Source of the DNA: Acidulodesulfobacterium sp021802425
GTDB lineage: Bacteria; SZUA-79; Acidulodesulfobacterales; Acidulodesulfobacteraceae
NCBI GenBank assembly: GCA_021802425.1
Contig: JAJZXJ010000005.1
Coordinates: forward strand, 1-64,000
DNA: 64,000 bases
Reading direction: 5' to 3'
Positions 1-7,008 of this stretch are shown here, in pieces; the first letter of the stretch is position 1, and each line of letters opens with the position of its first letter. A model generated the notes under the pieces. The model had not been told where the DNA came from, did not search any database, and saw only the letters and a list, made by a program, of their open reading frames with translations. The position numbers and the translations under genes are program-made.

Positions 1-9
1 TAAAATAAG

Positions 10-96
10 TGGTGCCGAAGGGGGGAATCGAACCCCCATGGGATTGCTCCCGCCGGATTTTGAGTCCGGTGCGTCTACCAGTTCCACCACTTCGGC
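10..96 (-). tRNA. tRNA-Leu (anticodon CAA)
   Basis: Read on the minus strand this folds as a class II tRNA. It has acceptor GCCGAAG/CTTCGGC, a D arm ending GGTAGACGC, anticodon stem CCGGA/TCCGG with loop CTCAAAA (anticodon CAA), a long variable arm and a T arm with GGTTCGATTCC. The discriminator A and an encoded CCA tail are at 10-13. The long variable arm and anticodon identify leucine. A second class II tRNA-Leu with anticodon CAG lies near 10.3 kb. Confidence 0.97.
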
Positions 97-278
97 ATAT
101 ATTGCTAAAATAGACTTGTTATTTAGAATGGGATATTGTAAAATTTTACATTAGAATTTATTAAAATTCAAGAAAAAACCGAAAATATGAAAATTTATAT
201 TTATCAATATGAAAATTATTCCGATAAATATAAAAAACGCGGTTTAAATAGTAACTAAATTTAATGAGGACAAATGAT

Positions 279-860
279 ATGACCGAACTTAGCGAGTCCG
301 ATTTGCATAAACTTTTCAAAGACGATAAGAATATTCCTTTTAACAAAAATACAAATAAAAAAGAACGGGATGCGTTAAACCTGTTTGTAATCATATTGCT
401 TATCACTCTTATCGTTATCACATGGCTTTCGATGTATTTTTATTATCTGTCGTATGTAAATTCATCAAAAAAATATAATGGCATTTTAAGCAGATTAAGT
501 TTAAATTTAAAAGGGGATACATTAAGATATAACAAAGTTAAGACTAACCTTATTTTTTTTAAACAGGTAAATAAAAATCAAGTAAATGTTTCAAATTTAT
601 TATATCTTTTATCGATGCACAGATTTGGCTTAACTTATGTTCAATCCATTACGATTCGCGATGGACATATTTATATCTGGATGATGTCCTCTGGCAGAAG
701 ATTTCTTAAGAGTTTACGTCTTATGAGGGATTATGCCGTATATTTAAGTATTTACAGTTTACAGATGCATACGGGCAGTTTTAAAATAACATCGTTAATT
801 GAAACTAAAACGAAAAGCAATAAAGGCGTGTTAGGGGTGCTTACAAGCGGCGGATATTAA
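279..860 (+). CDS. Single-pass membrane protein of unknown function
   Basis: About 193 residues. I do not recognise the family. The ATG at 279 is preferred over the one at 264 because a GAGGA ribosome site at 266-270 lies 8 nt before it. The protein has a charged cytoplasmic N-terminus of about 35 residues and one strong membrane helix (about residues 36-61), followed by a basic, mostly beta/alpha C-terminal part. This short-tail, helix, periplasmic-domain layout recalls PilN/GspL-type assembly proteins of type IV pili, and pil genes occur at 26-34 kb. That is only an architectural analogy, with no diagnostic motif. It stands alone between a tRNA and a structured intergenic stretch. Confidence 0.6.
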   Translation: MTELSESDLHKLFKDDKNIPFNKNTNKKERDALNLFVIILLITLIVITWLSMYFYYLSYVNSSKKYNGILSRLSLNLKGDTLRYNKVKTNLIFFKQVNKNQVNVSNLLYLLSMHRFGLTYVQSITIRDGHIYIWMMSSGRRFLKSLRLMRDYAVYLSIYSLQMHTGSFKITSLIETKTKSNKGVLGVLTSGGY

Positions 861-1128
861 ACATATCAATTCTCGCATAGTCCCAACCCGCTTCAGCAGG
901 AAAGTTTCTTTGAAACTTCACGAGTGTCGTCAGACACATATTTTCGCCCGCACGATTGTTTTTGCATGTCGAAAACGCGGGCGAAGATGGCGAAGCGGTA
1001 ATCCAGAATTATTTAGCATTTGGAATATCCAAAATATTTTCTAAATCGTGATTTGGGAGAAAATACCTTTCCGGCTTAACGATATATCGGGTATTTGGCT
1101 TGCTTTTGAAATCCATCAGTGCCCGCGA
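861..1128. other. Intergenic stretch with nested inverted repeats
   Basis: No gene is seen in these 268 nt. Several complementary segments are packed together. CCGCTTC (888-894) pairs with GAAGCGG (992-998) and encloses a small AGTTTC/GAAACT hairpin (903-917), a GTGTC/GACAC hairpin (924-937) and a 9-bp perfect stem TTCGCCCGC/GCGGGCGAA (943-951 with 977-985). It is visibly more GC-rich than neighbouring spacers. It could be a structured RNA, a mobile repeat unit, or the 3' structure shared by the two converging genes. Confidence 0.5.
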
Positions 1129-2061
1129 TTAATCTATAAATCCGCCGTCCCGTAGGTCTTTTATCGCATTTTGAATTACGGATGCAGATTTCTTTAACCC
1201 CTCTATTTCTTTTTCATTTAACGGCGGCTTTATTACTTTTTCTATACCGTCTTTCGAAAGAATAGCCGGAATGCCGGTATATATTCCGTCAATCCCGTAG
1301 TAATCTTCAAGATAAACGGAAAGCGGCATTATCTGCCTTCTGTCTTTTACCATAGATTCGATAATTTCGGCCATTACGACGGCAGGGGCAAATATTGTTC
1401 CGCCTTTAAGGGCGATGACTTCGGCGGCGCAGGTTCTTGAATGTTCGGCTATCTCTTCAAGCTTTTCTTTATTATAACCTGGAATTGCGCTCAAAGGTAC
1501 GCTGTTAATGCTTGCAAGAGAAAATACCGGCGTCATGCTATCCCCGTGTTCCCCCAGAAACATTATATCGACATCTTTGGGATTTAAATCGAAATATGAG
1601 CCTATGGCGGAACGAAGCCTTGTCGTATCAAGCATTGTCCCCATGCCAAATACCCTTTTTCTTTCGAAACCGGAAACTTTATAAGTAACATAGGTCATTA
1701 TATCGACGGGATTAGAAACAACGAATAGAATAGCGGTTTTATTGTATTTGGTTATGTTGGCGACAATATCTTTCAATATATGAACATTTTTTTTATTTAA
1801 ATCAAGCCTCGATTCGCCGGGTTTTCTGGGAATCCCCGCTGTTATAACGATGATATCGGCATCCTTGACCGAATCGTAATCCGCAGTTTTAACCCTTGTG
1901 TATCCTGTAAGCGATATTCCATGGGAGATGTCAAGCATTTCGCCTCTCGATAAATTGTGGTTAATATCGATTAAGGTAACCTCTCTCACAATATCTTTAA
2001 GAGTTAGAGTGTAAGCCAGAGTTGCTCCCAACCTGCCTGCTCCAATTATGCTAACTTTCAT
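1129..2061 (-). CDS. mdh: NAD-dependent malate dehydrogenase, LDH-like type
   Basis: A 310-residue member of the lactate/malate dehydrogenase family, which interconverts malate and oxaloacetate with NAD(H) in the cytoplasm. The N-terminal Rossmann motif GAGRLG and the adenine-binding Asp of LIDIN are present, as is the catalytic His in GEHGDSMTPVFS. The substrate loop reads GIPRKPGESR. The Arg at the specificity position (Gln in lactate dehydrogenases) points to malate. The start is supported by CAGGAGGC just upstream. A TTGATT/TATAAT promoter (2135-2164) precedes it, and a terminator (2224-2258) separates it from the sulfur cluster upstream, so it is probably transcribed separately. Confidence 0.93.
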   Translation of the reverse strand: MKVSIIGAGRLGATLAYTLTLKDIVREVTLIDINHNLSRGEMLDISHGISLTGYTRVKTADYDSVKDADIIVITAGIPRKPGESRLDLNKKNVHILKDIVANITKYNKTAILFVVSNPVDIMTYVTYKVSGFERKRVFGMGTMLDTTRLRSAIGSYFDLNPKDVDIMFLGEHGDSMTPVFSLASINSVPLSAIPGYNKEKLEEIAEHSRTCAAEVIALKGGTIFAPAVVMAEIIESMVKDRRQIMPLSVYLEDYYGIDGIYTGIPAILSKDGIEKVIKPPLNEKEIEGLKKSASVIQNAIKDLRDGGFID

Positions 2062-2134
2062 TAAAAATTGCCTCCTGAATAAGGGACTTTAACTGTAAAT
2101 GTTGTTTTAATTTTATTTAATTTGAAAAAAATAA

Positions 2135-2164
2135 ATTATATAATATAACCGCCTAAAAAATCAA
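2135..2164 (-). promoter_or_regulatory. Candidate sigma70 promoter of mdh
   Basis: On the minus strand TTGATT (2159-2164) is followed after 18 nt by a perfect TATAAT (2135-2140). It lies about 75 nt upstream of the mdh start and downstream of the preceding terminator. In such AT-rich sequence the match is suggestive, not proven. Confidence 0.5.
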
Positions 2165-2223
2165 TAAATAATTATAATTTATATTAAGCCGTTAGTTATA
2201 ACGAGTAAGTTCTTTAAAAAACA

Positions 2224-2258
2224 AAAAGCTCCGATAAATAATTTTTATCGGAGCTTTT
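2224..2258 (-). terminator. Intrinsic terminator of the sulfur cluster
   Basis: Perfect 15-bp inverted repeat AAAAGCTCCGATAAA/TTTATCGGAGCTTTT with a 5-nt loop. On the minus strand a T-rich run follows the stem. It lies 50 nt beyond the stop of the small secreted protein gene and before the mdh promoter, so it marks the 3' end of the leftward sulfur unit. Confidence 0.9.
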
Positions 2259-2307
2259 AAACTTTAATTAGAGCCGTGGGGCAGGTTTAAATAAAGATTA
2301 TAGATGA

Positions 2308-2526
2308 TTATAAGCAACCGGCGCCCATTTTATTTAATTTCTTTTTTGACTTATTTTCGTCATTTTTAGTCTTTGAATTTTTTTTAGCCGTTATCTTACC
2401 GCTGCTCACGCCGGACTGCCCTTGCAAAGCATAACTGTTATTTATGCCTGAAACCATGCTAAAACTAACCATGAATATGAAAGCTGCGGCGACGGTAAAA
2501 ACAGTACTGATAATGAATTTTTTCAT
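2308..2526 (-). CDS. Small exported lysine-rich protein
   Basis: 72 residues, family not recognised. An N-terminal signal peptide is clear: MKK, a hydrophobic core to about residue 27, and a likely cleavage after NSYA near residue 34. The mature part is only about 38 residues, Lys/Asn/Ser-rich, and ends KMGAGCL with a single Cys three residues from the end. GGAGAT upstream supports the start. It is the last gene before the terminator at 2224-2258 and follows the exported rhodanese gene. The exposed C-terminal Cys next to sulfurtransferases could be a sulfane-sulfur acceptor, but that is a guess. Confidence 0.65.
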   Translation of the reverse strand: MKKFIISTVFTVAAAFIFMVSFSMVSGINNSYALQGQSGVSSGKITAKKNSKTKNDENKSKKKLNKMGAGCL

Positions 2527-2646
2527 CGTATTTTCATCTCCTTTTTTAATTGATTTAAAATTAATTTTAATAATAATCGTACTTATATTAACCGACTTTT
2601 AACAGTATAACATAAACACATAAGATTGTATATGTTCCTTTCTAAA

Positions 2647-3165
2647 TTAATGAGCAAGCGGAAAGTCTCCAAACATTACTTTATTCCGGTGAAGCAAGTC
2701 TATTTTGGGATTCCATGAAGACATGCCGAACCTTAATATTTTAACATTATAGCCCATTACCTTTAACAGCGATGCGGCCATCGATTCCCACTGCCCGACA
2801 TAGCAGATGCTGATAATTGTATGGTGTTTTGGAAGCATCTCTAAATACTTTGGAGTAAAAAGCACCTGCAGGGGAATATTATGGGCGCCGGCAATATGAC
2901 CCATTTTCACAAATGCGGCATGCTCTCTTACATCTAAAAGAAAATAGTGTTTCGGGTTGTGTTCTACGACATACTCTTTGTAAAGCACCGGCGCCATAAT
3001 TTGGGGGACGCCCACCACCGCGACGGCGTTCGGTTTTGGACCGACATGATGAGGGTTCAGCGCTTCATAAGCCTTTTGCGCCAACACTTGATTAAAACTT
3101 CCGGCATAAGAAACGGCCGCTGACGAAAGTAAGAAAATCACGCTTAAGATAATAATCTTTTTCAT
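2647..3165 (-). CDS. Exported single-domain rhodanese sulfurtransferase
   Basis: 172 residues with an N-terminal signal peptide (about residues 1-21, ending SYAG). A single rhodanese domain follows (about 55-160). The CH2A-like segment LLDVREHAAFVKMGHIAGA is seen, and the active-site Cys is at about 121 in ISICYVGQWESM. Rhodaneses move sulfane sulfur through a Cys persulfide. With a signal peptide this one should act in the periplasm, which fits a role handing sulfur to the YeeE-type importer encoded upstream. The start has an AAGGAG-like site. A long AT palindrome (3203-3233) precedes the gene, so it may have its own promoter or be partly uncoupled from the upstream genes. Confidence 0.88.
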   Translation of the reverse strand: MKKIIILSVIFLLSSAAVSYAGSFNQVLAQKAYEALNPHHVGPKPNAVAVVGVPQIMAPVLYKEYVVEHNPKHYFLLDVREHAAFVKMGHIAGAHNIPLQVLFTPKYLEMLPKHHTIISICYVGQWESMAASLLKVMGYNVKILRFGMSSWNPKIDLLHRNKVMFGDFPLAH

Positions 3166-3202
3166 AATTTTAACTCCTTTTTAATAGTATTGCATTAAAT
3201 TT

Positions 3203-3233
3203 ATTATAATATATAGTAACTATATATTATAAT
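3203..3233. repeat. 14-bp-arm AT-only inverted repeat
   Basis: Arms of 14 bp at 3203-3216 and 3220-3233 are perfectly complementary around a TAA loop. The repeat lies between the 56-residue gene and the rhodanese gene, and both strands contain TATAAT-like hexamers. It may be an operator, a promoter-associated palindrome, or an AU-rich hairpin in the intercistronic RNA. Confidence 0.6.
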
Positions 3234-3247
3234 GATAATCTTTTAAA

Positions 3248-3418
3248 CTACCAACAAAATACCTTATCATATTTAAATACATCCTTTAAGAAGCCGTTAT
3301 AGTCGATGCCGTCTTCGTAAAGCCTAATAACACTTGTATCATAAGATTTGGAATGGATATCGATAATTTCGGTTTCCGTTTTTGACGGTTCTCTTTTTAA
3401 TACATGAAGTATTTTCAT
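3248..3418 (-). CDS. 56-residue protein of the sulfur cluster
   Basis: An open frame of 56 codons, too short for usual ORF cut-offs. It begins MKILHVLKREPSKTETEI and ends DKVFCW. GGAGAGCTAAAT directly before the ATG is a good ribosome site, and the gene sits 42 nt downstream of a DsrE-like gene in the same direction. The beta-strand start, charged middle and Cys-Trp end are reminiscent of very small DsrE/DsrH (TusB)-type folds, which carry the reactive Cys near the C-terminus. That comparison is inference from layout and context. No signal peptide or membrane helix is visible. Confidence 0.65.
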   Translation of the reverse strand: MKILHVLKREPSKTETEIIDIHSKSYDTSVIRLYEDGIDYNGFLKDVFKYDKVFCW

Positions 3419-3460
3419 ATTTAGCTCTCCAAACTCTTTACATTTATTCTTTATAATTAA

Positions 3461-3733
3461 TTAATAAGGTATAACTACATCGAATTCAAGCATTTTATTT
3501 GCCAATTCTTCATTTGTCAAATATTCGAAAGGGTTGTCCCTGCAATTTGTAAAAACGGGAAGTTCAAGCATATTTTGAACCATATCGAGATGCTTGGCTA
3601 TGATCTTATTATCTTCAAGCTTTCTATCGAGAACATATACTTCAACTTTATCGTCAAGAAGCGTAAGCCCTCCCGACATTCTAAGCGCTTCAGCCTGTCT
3701 GTCGCGGGTAAAAACCGCAATTTTTTTAGTCAT
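3461..3733 (-). CDS. DsrE-like small sulfur-relay protein
   Basis: 90 residues, cytoplasmic. The beta-alpha-beta start (KKIAVFTRDRQAEALRMSGG), the phrase LLDDKVEVYVLDRKL and the hydrophobic end DVVIPY fit a compact DsrE/DsrF-type fold. That family forms small oligomers that carry sulfur on a conserved Cys. The only Cys is in FTNCRDN, about residue 64, not clearly at the canonical DsrE position, so it may be a structural partner of the neighbouring subunit. A GGAGGT-type site precedes the ATG and the gap to the upstream DsrE-like gene is only 17 nt, implying co-translation. Confidence 0.68.
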   Translation of the reverse strand: MTKKIAVFTRDRQAEALRMSGGLTLLDDKVEVYVLDRKLEDNKIIAKHLDMVQNMLELPVFTNCRDNPFEYLTNEELANKMLEFDVVIPY

Positions 3734-3750
3734 TTTATTTACCTCCTACA

Positions 3751-4056
3751 TTAAAAAACCAAAAGCCTGTCTTCGTTTGTTAATGCATTTATTATGCTTG
3801 CGTTTTCGTATTGAGAAGCGTACAGGAAACCTTCAACCTTTTCATGTATGCTTCTAATGCTGCACGAATATTCGCAAAGCGAGACATCCGAACCGGCTTC
3901 TTTTAATTTACCGACAAAATTTTTATCGTTTAATAAATTTACTCCATCATCCATTATAAAGCATTTTATTTCATAACCCAAATGTTTAGCGCTGCCTATA
4001 ATATTTACGACATGACCCTTATATTTATCTGTTGTTATTAAAATTGCAAGTTTCAT
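3751..4056 (-). CDS. DsrE family protein
   Basis: 101 residues, soluble. The pattern KLAILITTDKYKGHVVNIIG, then CFIMDDGVNLL, then GSDVSLCEYSCSIR matches DsrE/DsrF-like proteins, in which the Cys after the second beta-alpha unit is the persulfide site. Here two Cys occur as CEYSC near residues 61-65. DsrE proteins accept sulfur from TusA or rhodaneses in sulfur oxidation, sulfite reduction or tRNA thiolation. It lies between a small membrane protein and a second DsrE-like gene, all leftward. The paired Cys could form a disulfide or trisulfide, which is inference. Confidence 0.82.
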   Translation of the reverse strand: MKLAILITTDKYKGHVVNIIGSAKHLGYEIKCFIMDDGVNLLNDKNFVGKLKEAGSDVSLCEYSCSIRSIHEKVEGFLYASQYENASIINALTNEDRLLVF

Positions 4057-4099
4057 TTAAAAATCCTCGAATGTTATATATATTATCTGTAAGGGAATT

Positions 4100-4393
4100 T
4101 TAATAATGCGGAGACACGCCGCTTTCCGTATCCTTAGCCTCTTCCTGCCCGGATTTCAAGACATATTCTCTTATTAAAAGAAGAATAGCGCCTATAATCA
4201 TGATTATACCCCACAGGATAAAACTCTCTTTTATTCCGGTAACGGCTTCATCGGATAATTTTCCTATGACCTTACCTTTATTTAAAGAAGATAAGAAAAA
4301 TGATGCGTATATAGTAAATAATCCATATAAAGCTAAAAATGTTATTCCGCACCAGTTATGATTTTTTCTTTTTTTCATGTTAGCTGCAGCCAT
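4100..4393 (-). CDS. Small two-helix membrane protein next to YeeE
   Basis: 97 residues with two predicted membrane helices (about 16-36 and 58-77), a basic N-terminus and an acidic, Glu/Asp-rich C-terminal tail. AAGGAGGATTTAA before the ATG supports the start at 4393. I do not recognise the family. It starts 35 nt downstream of the YeeE/YedE-type transporter gene and precedes the DsrE-like genes. The position suggests an accessory subunit of the transporter or a membrane dock for the soluble carriers; neither can be shown from sequence. Confidence 0.65.
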   Translation of the reverse strand: MAAANMKKRKNHNWCGITFLALYGLFTIYASFFLSSLNKGKVIGKLSDEAVTGIKESFILWGIIMIIGAILLLIREYVLKSGQEEAKDTESGVSPHY

Positions 4394-4428
4394 TTAAATC
4401 CTCCTTAGTACTCATATTTAATGTTTTA

Positions 4429-5607
4429 TTACCATATCGCCTGTTGAAACTTAAGGGCAAGATACATTCCGAGAACCAGCGTCGGTAAAAATAACGCCCC
4501 TGCCCATGAAAACATCAAAAACCCGGACCATAGAGTTCCGATATTGCACCCTAACGCTATTCTTGCGCCCACGCCTGTAAGAATGCCGCCGATAAAATTT
4601 TGAAGAAACATTATTTTCCTTTTCGGCACTCTCCATTTGAATTCTCCTCCTAAAATAGCTGTGGTCGTAGAACCGGCGAATGTGGTTATAACAAGCAAGG
4701 TCATCGGAATAGCTACGGGGACTATTTGAAACCAATTTGACGATATTTTCGGTAAAAATGAGGCTTTATAATGTCCGACCGTGGTATATAAATTTATGAA
4801 AGGAGCCAAAATGTATGTGTCGAAACTGCCGTAAGGAGTGGTAACGCCCATGTAGGCCGCTTTATGTACGGTAAAATATGAGACTAAAAAAACTATAATT
4901 GCAACGACGGCAAACAATAATCCGCCCAATCTCGGGGAAAAAGCCTCTTTAAATTTTAACATATCCCATGTTATTACAGGTTCTTTATAATTCTCACCCC
5001 GTTCCTTACTAATCTTCGTAAATCTTCTTCTAGTAAGATATAACCCTAAACCAAGGAAAAAAATGCCAAAAATTAAAGCTACGACAAAGGGTCCCCATAT
5101 GGCATTTCCAAACCACTGATGAGGAATATAATCGGAAAGGCCGGGTTTTATAGTAAGCCATGGTATAGTATGCAAAATCCAGTAAAGAAAATTAGTTAAT
5201 GGAAAAATCAAGAATGCAAAGAATATCGTTCCTACCAGTATTCCAAATAATTGCATCCAATTTTGCGTAAATCCTGAACCCGCCCTGAATATCAACCCGC
5301 TCATGCATGCGCCGCAAAGTCCTATGCCAAACCCGAATAAAAGCGCGCCGACCAAATCATACCATCCCGAAGGAAATACGCCTTCAACCGCGGCTTGTAC
5401 GGGAACGATTCCAAGCGATTCTATAATGCCGAAAGCAAGAATAGAAATCCCAAAAGCCCATAAAATACCTTCCAATATTTTTGTATCTTTTGCCATGAAG
5501 ATGTTGTTTGTGGCAAGCACAAAACACATTCTTCCCCTTTCTAGCGCCGCGCCAAAAATTAACCCTGCAATACCTATTATGGTATATTCGAGAAAATAAG
5601 GATTCAT
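4429..5607 (-). CDS. YeeE/YedE (TsuA-like) sulfur-compound transporter
   Basis: 392 residues, polytopic inner-membrane protein with roughly nine or ten hydrophobic segments. Family hallmarks are visible: ERGRMCF near Cys28, GFGIGLCGACMSG in a central re-entrant segment, and ALGCNIGTLWSG near the C-terminus. Characterised TsuA-type members import thiosulfate using conserved Cys residues along the pore. The gene is immediately followed, in its own direction, by small sulfur proteins and preceded by a TusA-like gene, the usual YeeE-YeeD partnership. Substrate (thiosulfate, sulfide or polysulfide) cannot be read from sequence. Confidence 0.9.
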   Translation of the reverse strand: MNPYFLEYTIIGIAGLIFGAALERGRMCFVLATNNIFMAKDTKILEGILWAFGISILAFGIIESLGIVPVQAAVEGVFPSGWYDLVGALLFGFGIGLCGACMSGLIFRAGSGFTQNWMQLFGILVGTIFFAFLIFPLTNFLYWILHTIPWLTIKPGLSDYIPHQWFGNAIWGPFVVALIFGIFFLGLGLYLTRRRFTKISKERGENYKEPVITWDMLKFKEAFSPRLGGLLFAVVAIIVFLVSYFTVHKAAYMGVTTPYGSFDTYILAPFINLYTTVGHYKASFLPKISSNWFQIVPVAIPMTLLVITTFAGSTTTAILGGEFKWRVPKRKIMFLQNFIGGILTGVGARIALGCNIGTLWSGFLMFSWAGALFLPTLVLGMYLALKFQQAIW

Positions 5608-5660
5608 AATATAATGCCCCCTTTACTTAAAATTAAATTATTAAATTATAACTGAATTAT

Positions 5661-5921
5661 TTAAGATGTTTTTTTAATTTTGATAGTAAACTCGCCCGGA
5701 CCTGTTTTTGTCACGCAGTAAGGATAATTTAATTTATTGAGCATGGACGGAAACGAGTTTTCAACCGCCGCCGAATGATCGGTGTAAACCTCTAACACCT
5801 GTCCTACTTTCATTTTGTTGAGCTTTTTATGAGCCATAGCTTCGGGAATAGGGCATGTTTCACCCAACACATCTAATGTTTCATCCGGTTTTACATTTTC
5901 TAAATTTTTTTCTTCAGCCAT
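5661..5921 (-). CDS. TusA-family sulfur carrier protein
   Basis: 86 residues. The motif LGETCPIPEAMAHKKL with Cys23 in CPxP is the TusA/YeeD/SirA signature. The Cys carries persulfide sulfur. The C-terminal half (VLEVYTDHSAAVENSFPSML) fits the two-layer sandwich of the family. AAGGAGGC lies before the ATG. It is encoded 53 nt upstream of the YeeE-type transporter gene in the same direction, a pairing known from bacterial thiosulfate import. It probably accepts sulfur released at the cytoplasmic face of the transporter and passes it to the DsrE-like proteins; the chain is inference. Confidence 0.92.
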   Translation of the reverse strand: MAEEKNLENVKPDETLDVLGETCPIPEAMAHKKLNKMKVGQVLEVYTDHSAAVENSFPSMLNKLNYPYCVTKTGPGEFTIKIKKTS

Positions 5922-5955
5922 TTCAAGCCTCCTTTTATAATTTTATATATTAAAA

Positions 5956-6957
5956 TTAAAAACTTTCCTGCCAAATTGGTCCTTTATACGGGAAAAACTC
6001 TATTCCCTTTGTTGCGCCTGCAATTTTAGTTACCGTACCGTCCCCCCAGTTTGCCGTCCAGACATTGCCTTTATTGTCTATTGCTATGAAGTTAGGGTTC
6101 ATCCCTGTTGCGTAAGTATTTAGAATCTTTCCCGCATGGCTCAACTTGACGACATTATTGGAATATATGCAGGATATGAACATATTTCCCGAAGTGCTTA
6201 ACGCAATTCCATACGGCGCGCCTTTCACATGAAATGTCTTTAAAATTTTCCCGGTTTTATCGAATTTTAATACACTGTCGCTTAACCCGTTTGTAACATA
6301 AATATTACCCGCGGGACCTATAGCAATACCCTCCGGCTTTCTTTGAGCTTTGAATATTTTTTCTATCTTTCCGTTTTTATTTAAAACGGTAACGGTTCCT
6401 TTATTTAAAAAATTCGTAACATAAATATCGCCGTTCCCGTTTAAAGCTAAACCGTAAGGGGCAATTCCCGCGTAAAAGACCTTTAATATCTTAAGCGACG
6501 GGTTTAATTTCGTGACGGTCTTAGAGTGGATAGATGCAACATAAATATCCCCATCCGGACCTATCGCGATTCCGGCAGGAATCATTCCAACCTTAACCTT
6601 CTTAATGATTTTTCCGGTTCTGCCGAGCTTTACTACATATCCAATGCCTGTCGTAACATAAATGCACCCGTTTTTATTTATTACAACCCCGGACGGAGCA
6701 AAATCTGCTTTCATATTCTTAATTATCTTTCCTTTTTCGTTAAGCTTAATCACATTTAAAAATCCGCCGATGGCAACATAAATATTATCTTTCTTTCCTA
6801 CGGCAAGCCCGTAAGGCGACCTTCCGACTTTAAAATTTAACGCGCTCGCGTTATGAACATATCCGATATTAATCAGAAAGATAATTAACAAGGGGAAAAC
6901 CAAAAAATATTGAGTCTTGATTACTGCCATGCCGTAAAAATATTTGCGAAACTTCAT
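5956..6957 (-). CDS. Exported NHL/SMP-30-type beta-propeller protein
   Basis: 333 residues. A basic N-terminus with a hydrophobic segment (about 16-33, ending NASA) indicates export or a membrane anchor. The rest is about six or seven copies of a repeat of roughly 42 residues with the theme GIAIGPxGxIYVT...VxKLxKxGKILK, typical of NHL or Vgb-like propellers. No catalytic residues are recognisable. Its place between the TetR gene and tusA puts it in the sulfur unit, possibly as a periplasmic binding or scaffold protein. The C-terminal PYKGPIWQESF leaves the repeat pattern. Confidence 0.8.
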   Translation of the reverse strand: MKFRKYFYGMAVIKTQYFLVFPLLIIFLINIGYVHNASALNFKVGRSPYGLAVGKKDNIYVAIGGFLNVIKLNEKGKIIKNMKADFAPSGVVINKNGCIYVTTGIGYVVKLGRTGKIIKKVKVGMIPAGIAIGPDGDIYVASIHSKTVTKLNPSLKILKVFYAGIAPYGLALNGNGDIYVTNFLNKGTVTVLNKNGKIEKIFKAQRKPEGIAIGPAGNIYVTNGLSDSVLKFDKTGKILKTFHVKGAPYGIALSTSGNMFISCIYSNNVVKLSHAGKILNTYATGMNPNFIAIDNKGNVWTANWGDGTVTKIAGATKGIEFFPYKGPIWQESF

Positions 6958-7008
6958 TTATTATCCCCAATTCATATAATCTAATTTATATAATATAATA
7001 GAAATATT

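Noticed and set aside
4451..4735. 94-codon minus-strand frame inside the YeeE gene
   Set aside because: Shadow frame of a clearly real transporter gene; composition is Arg/Ser-rich and there is no ribosome site.
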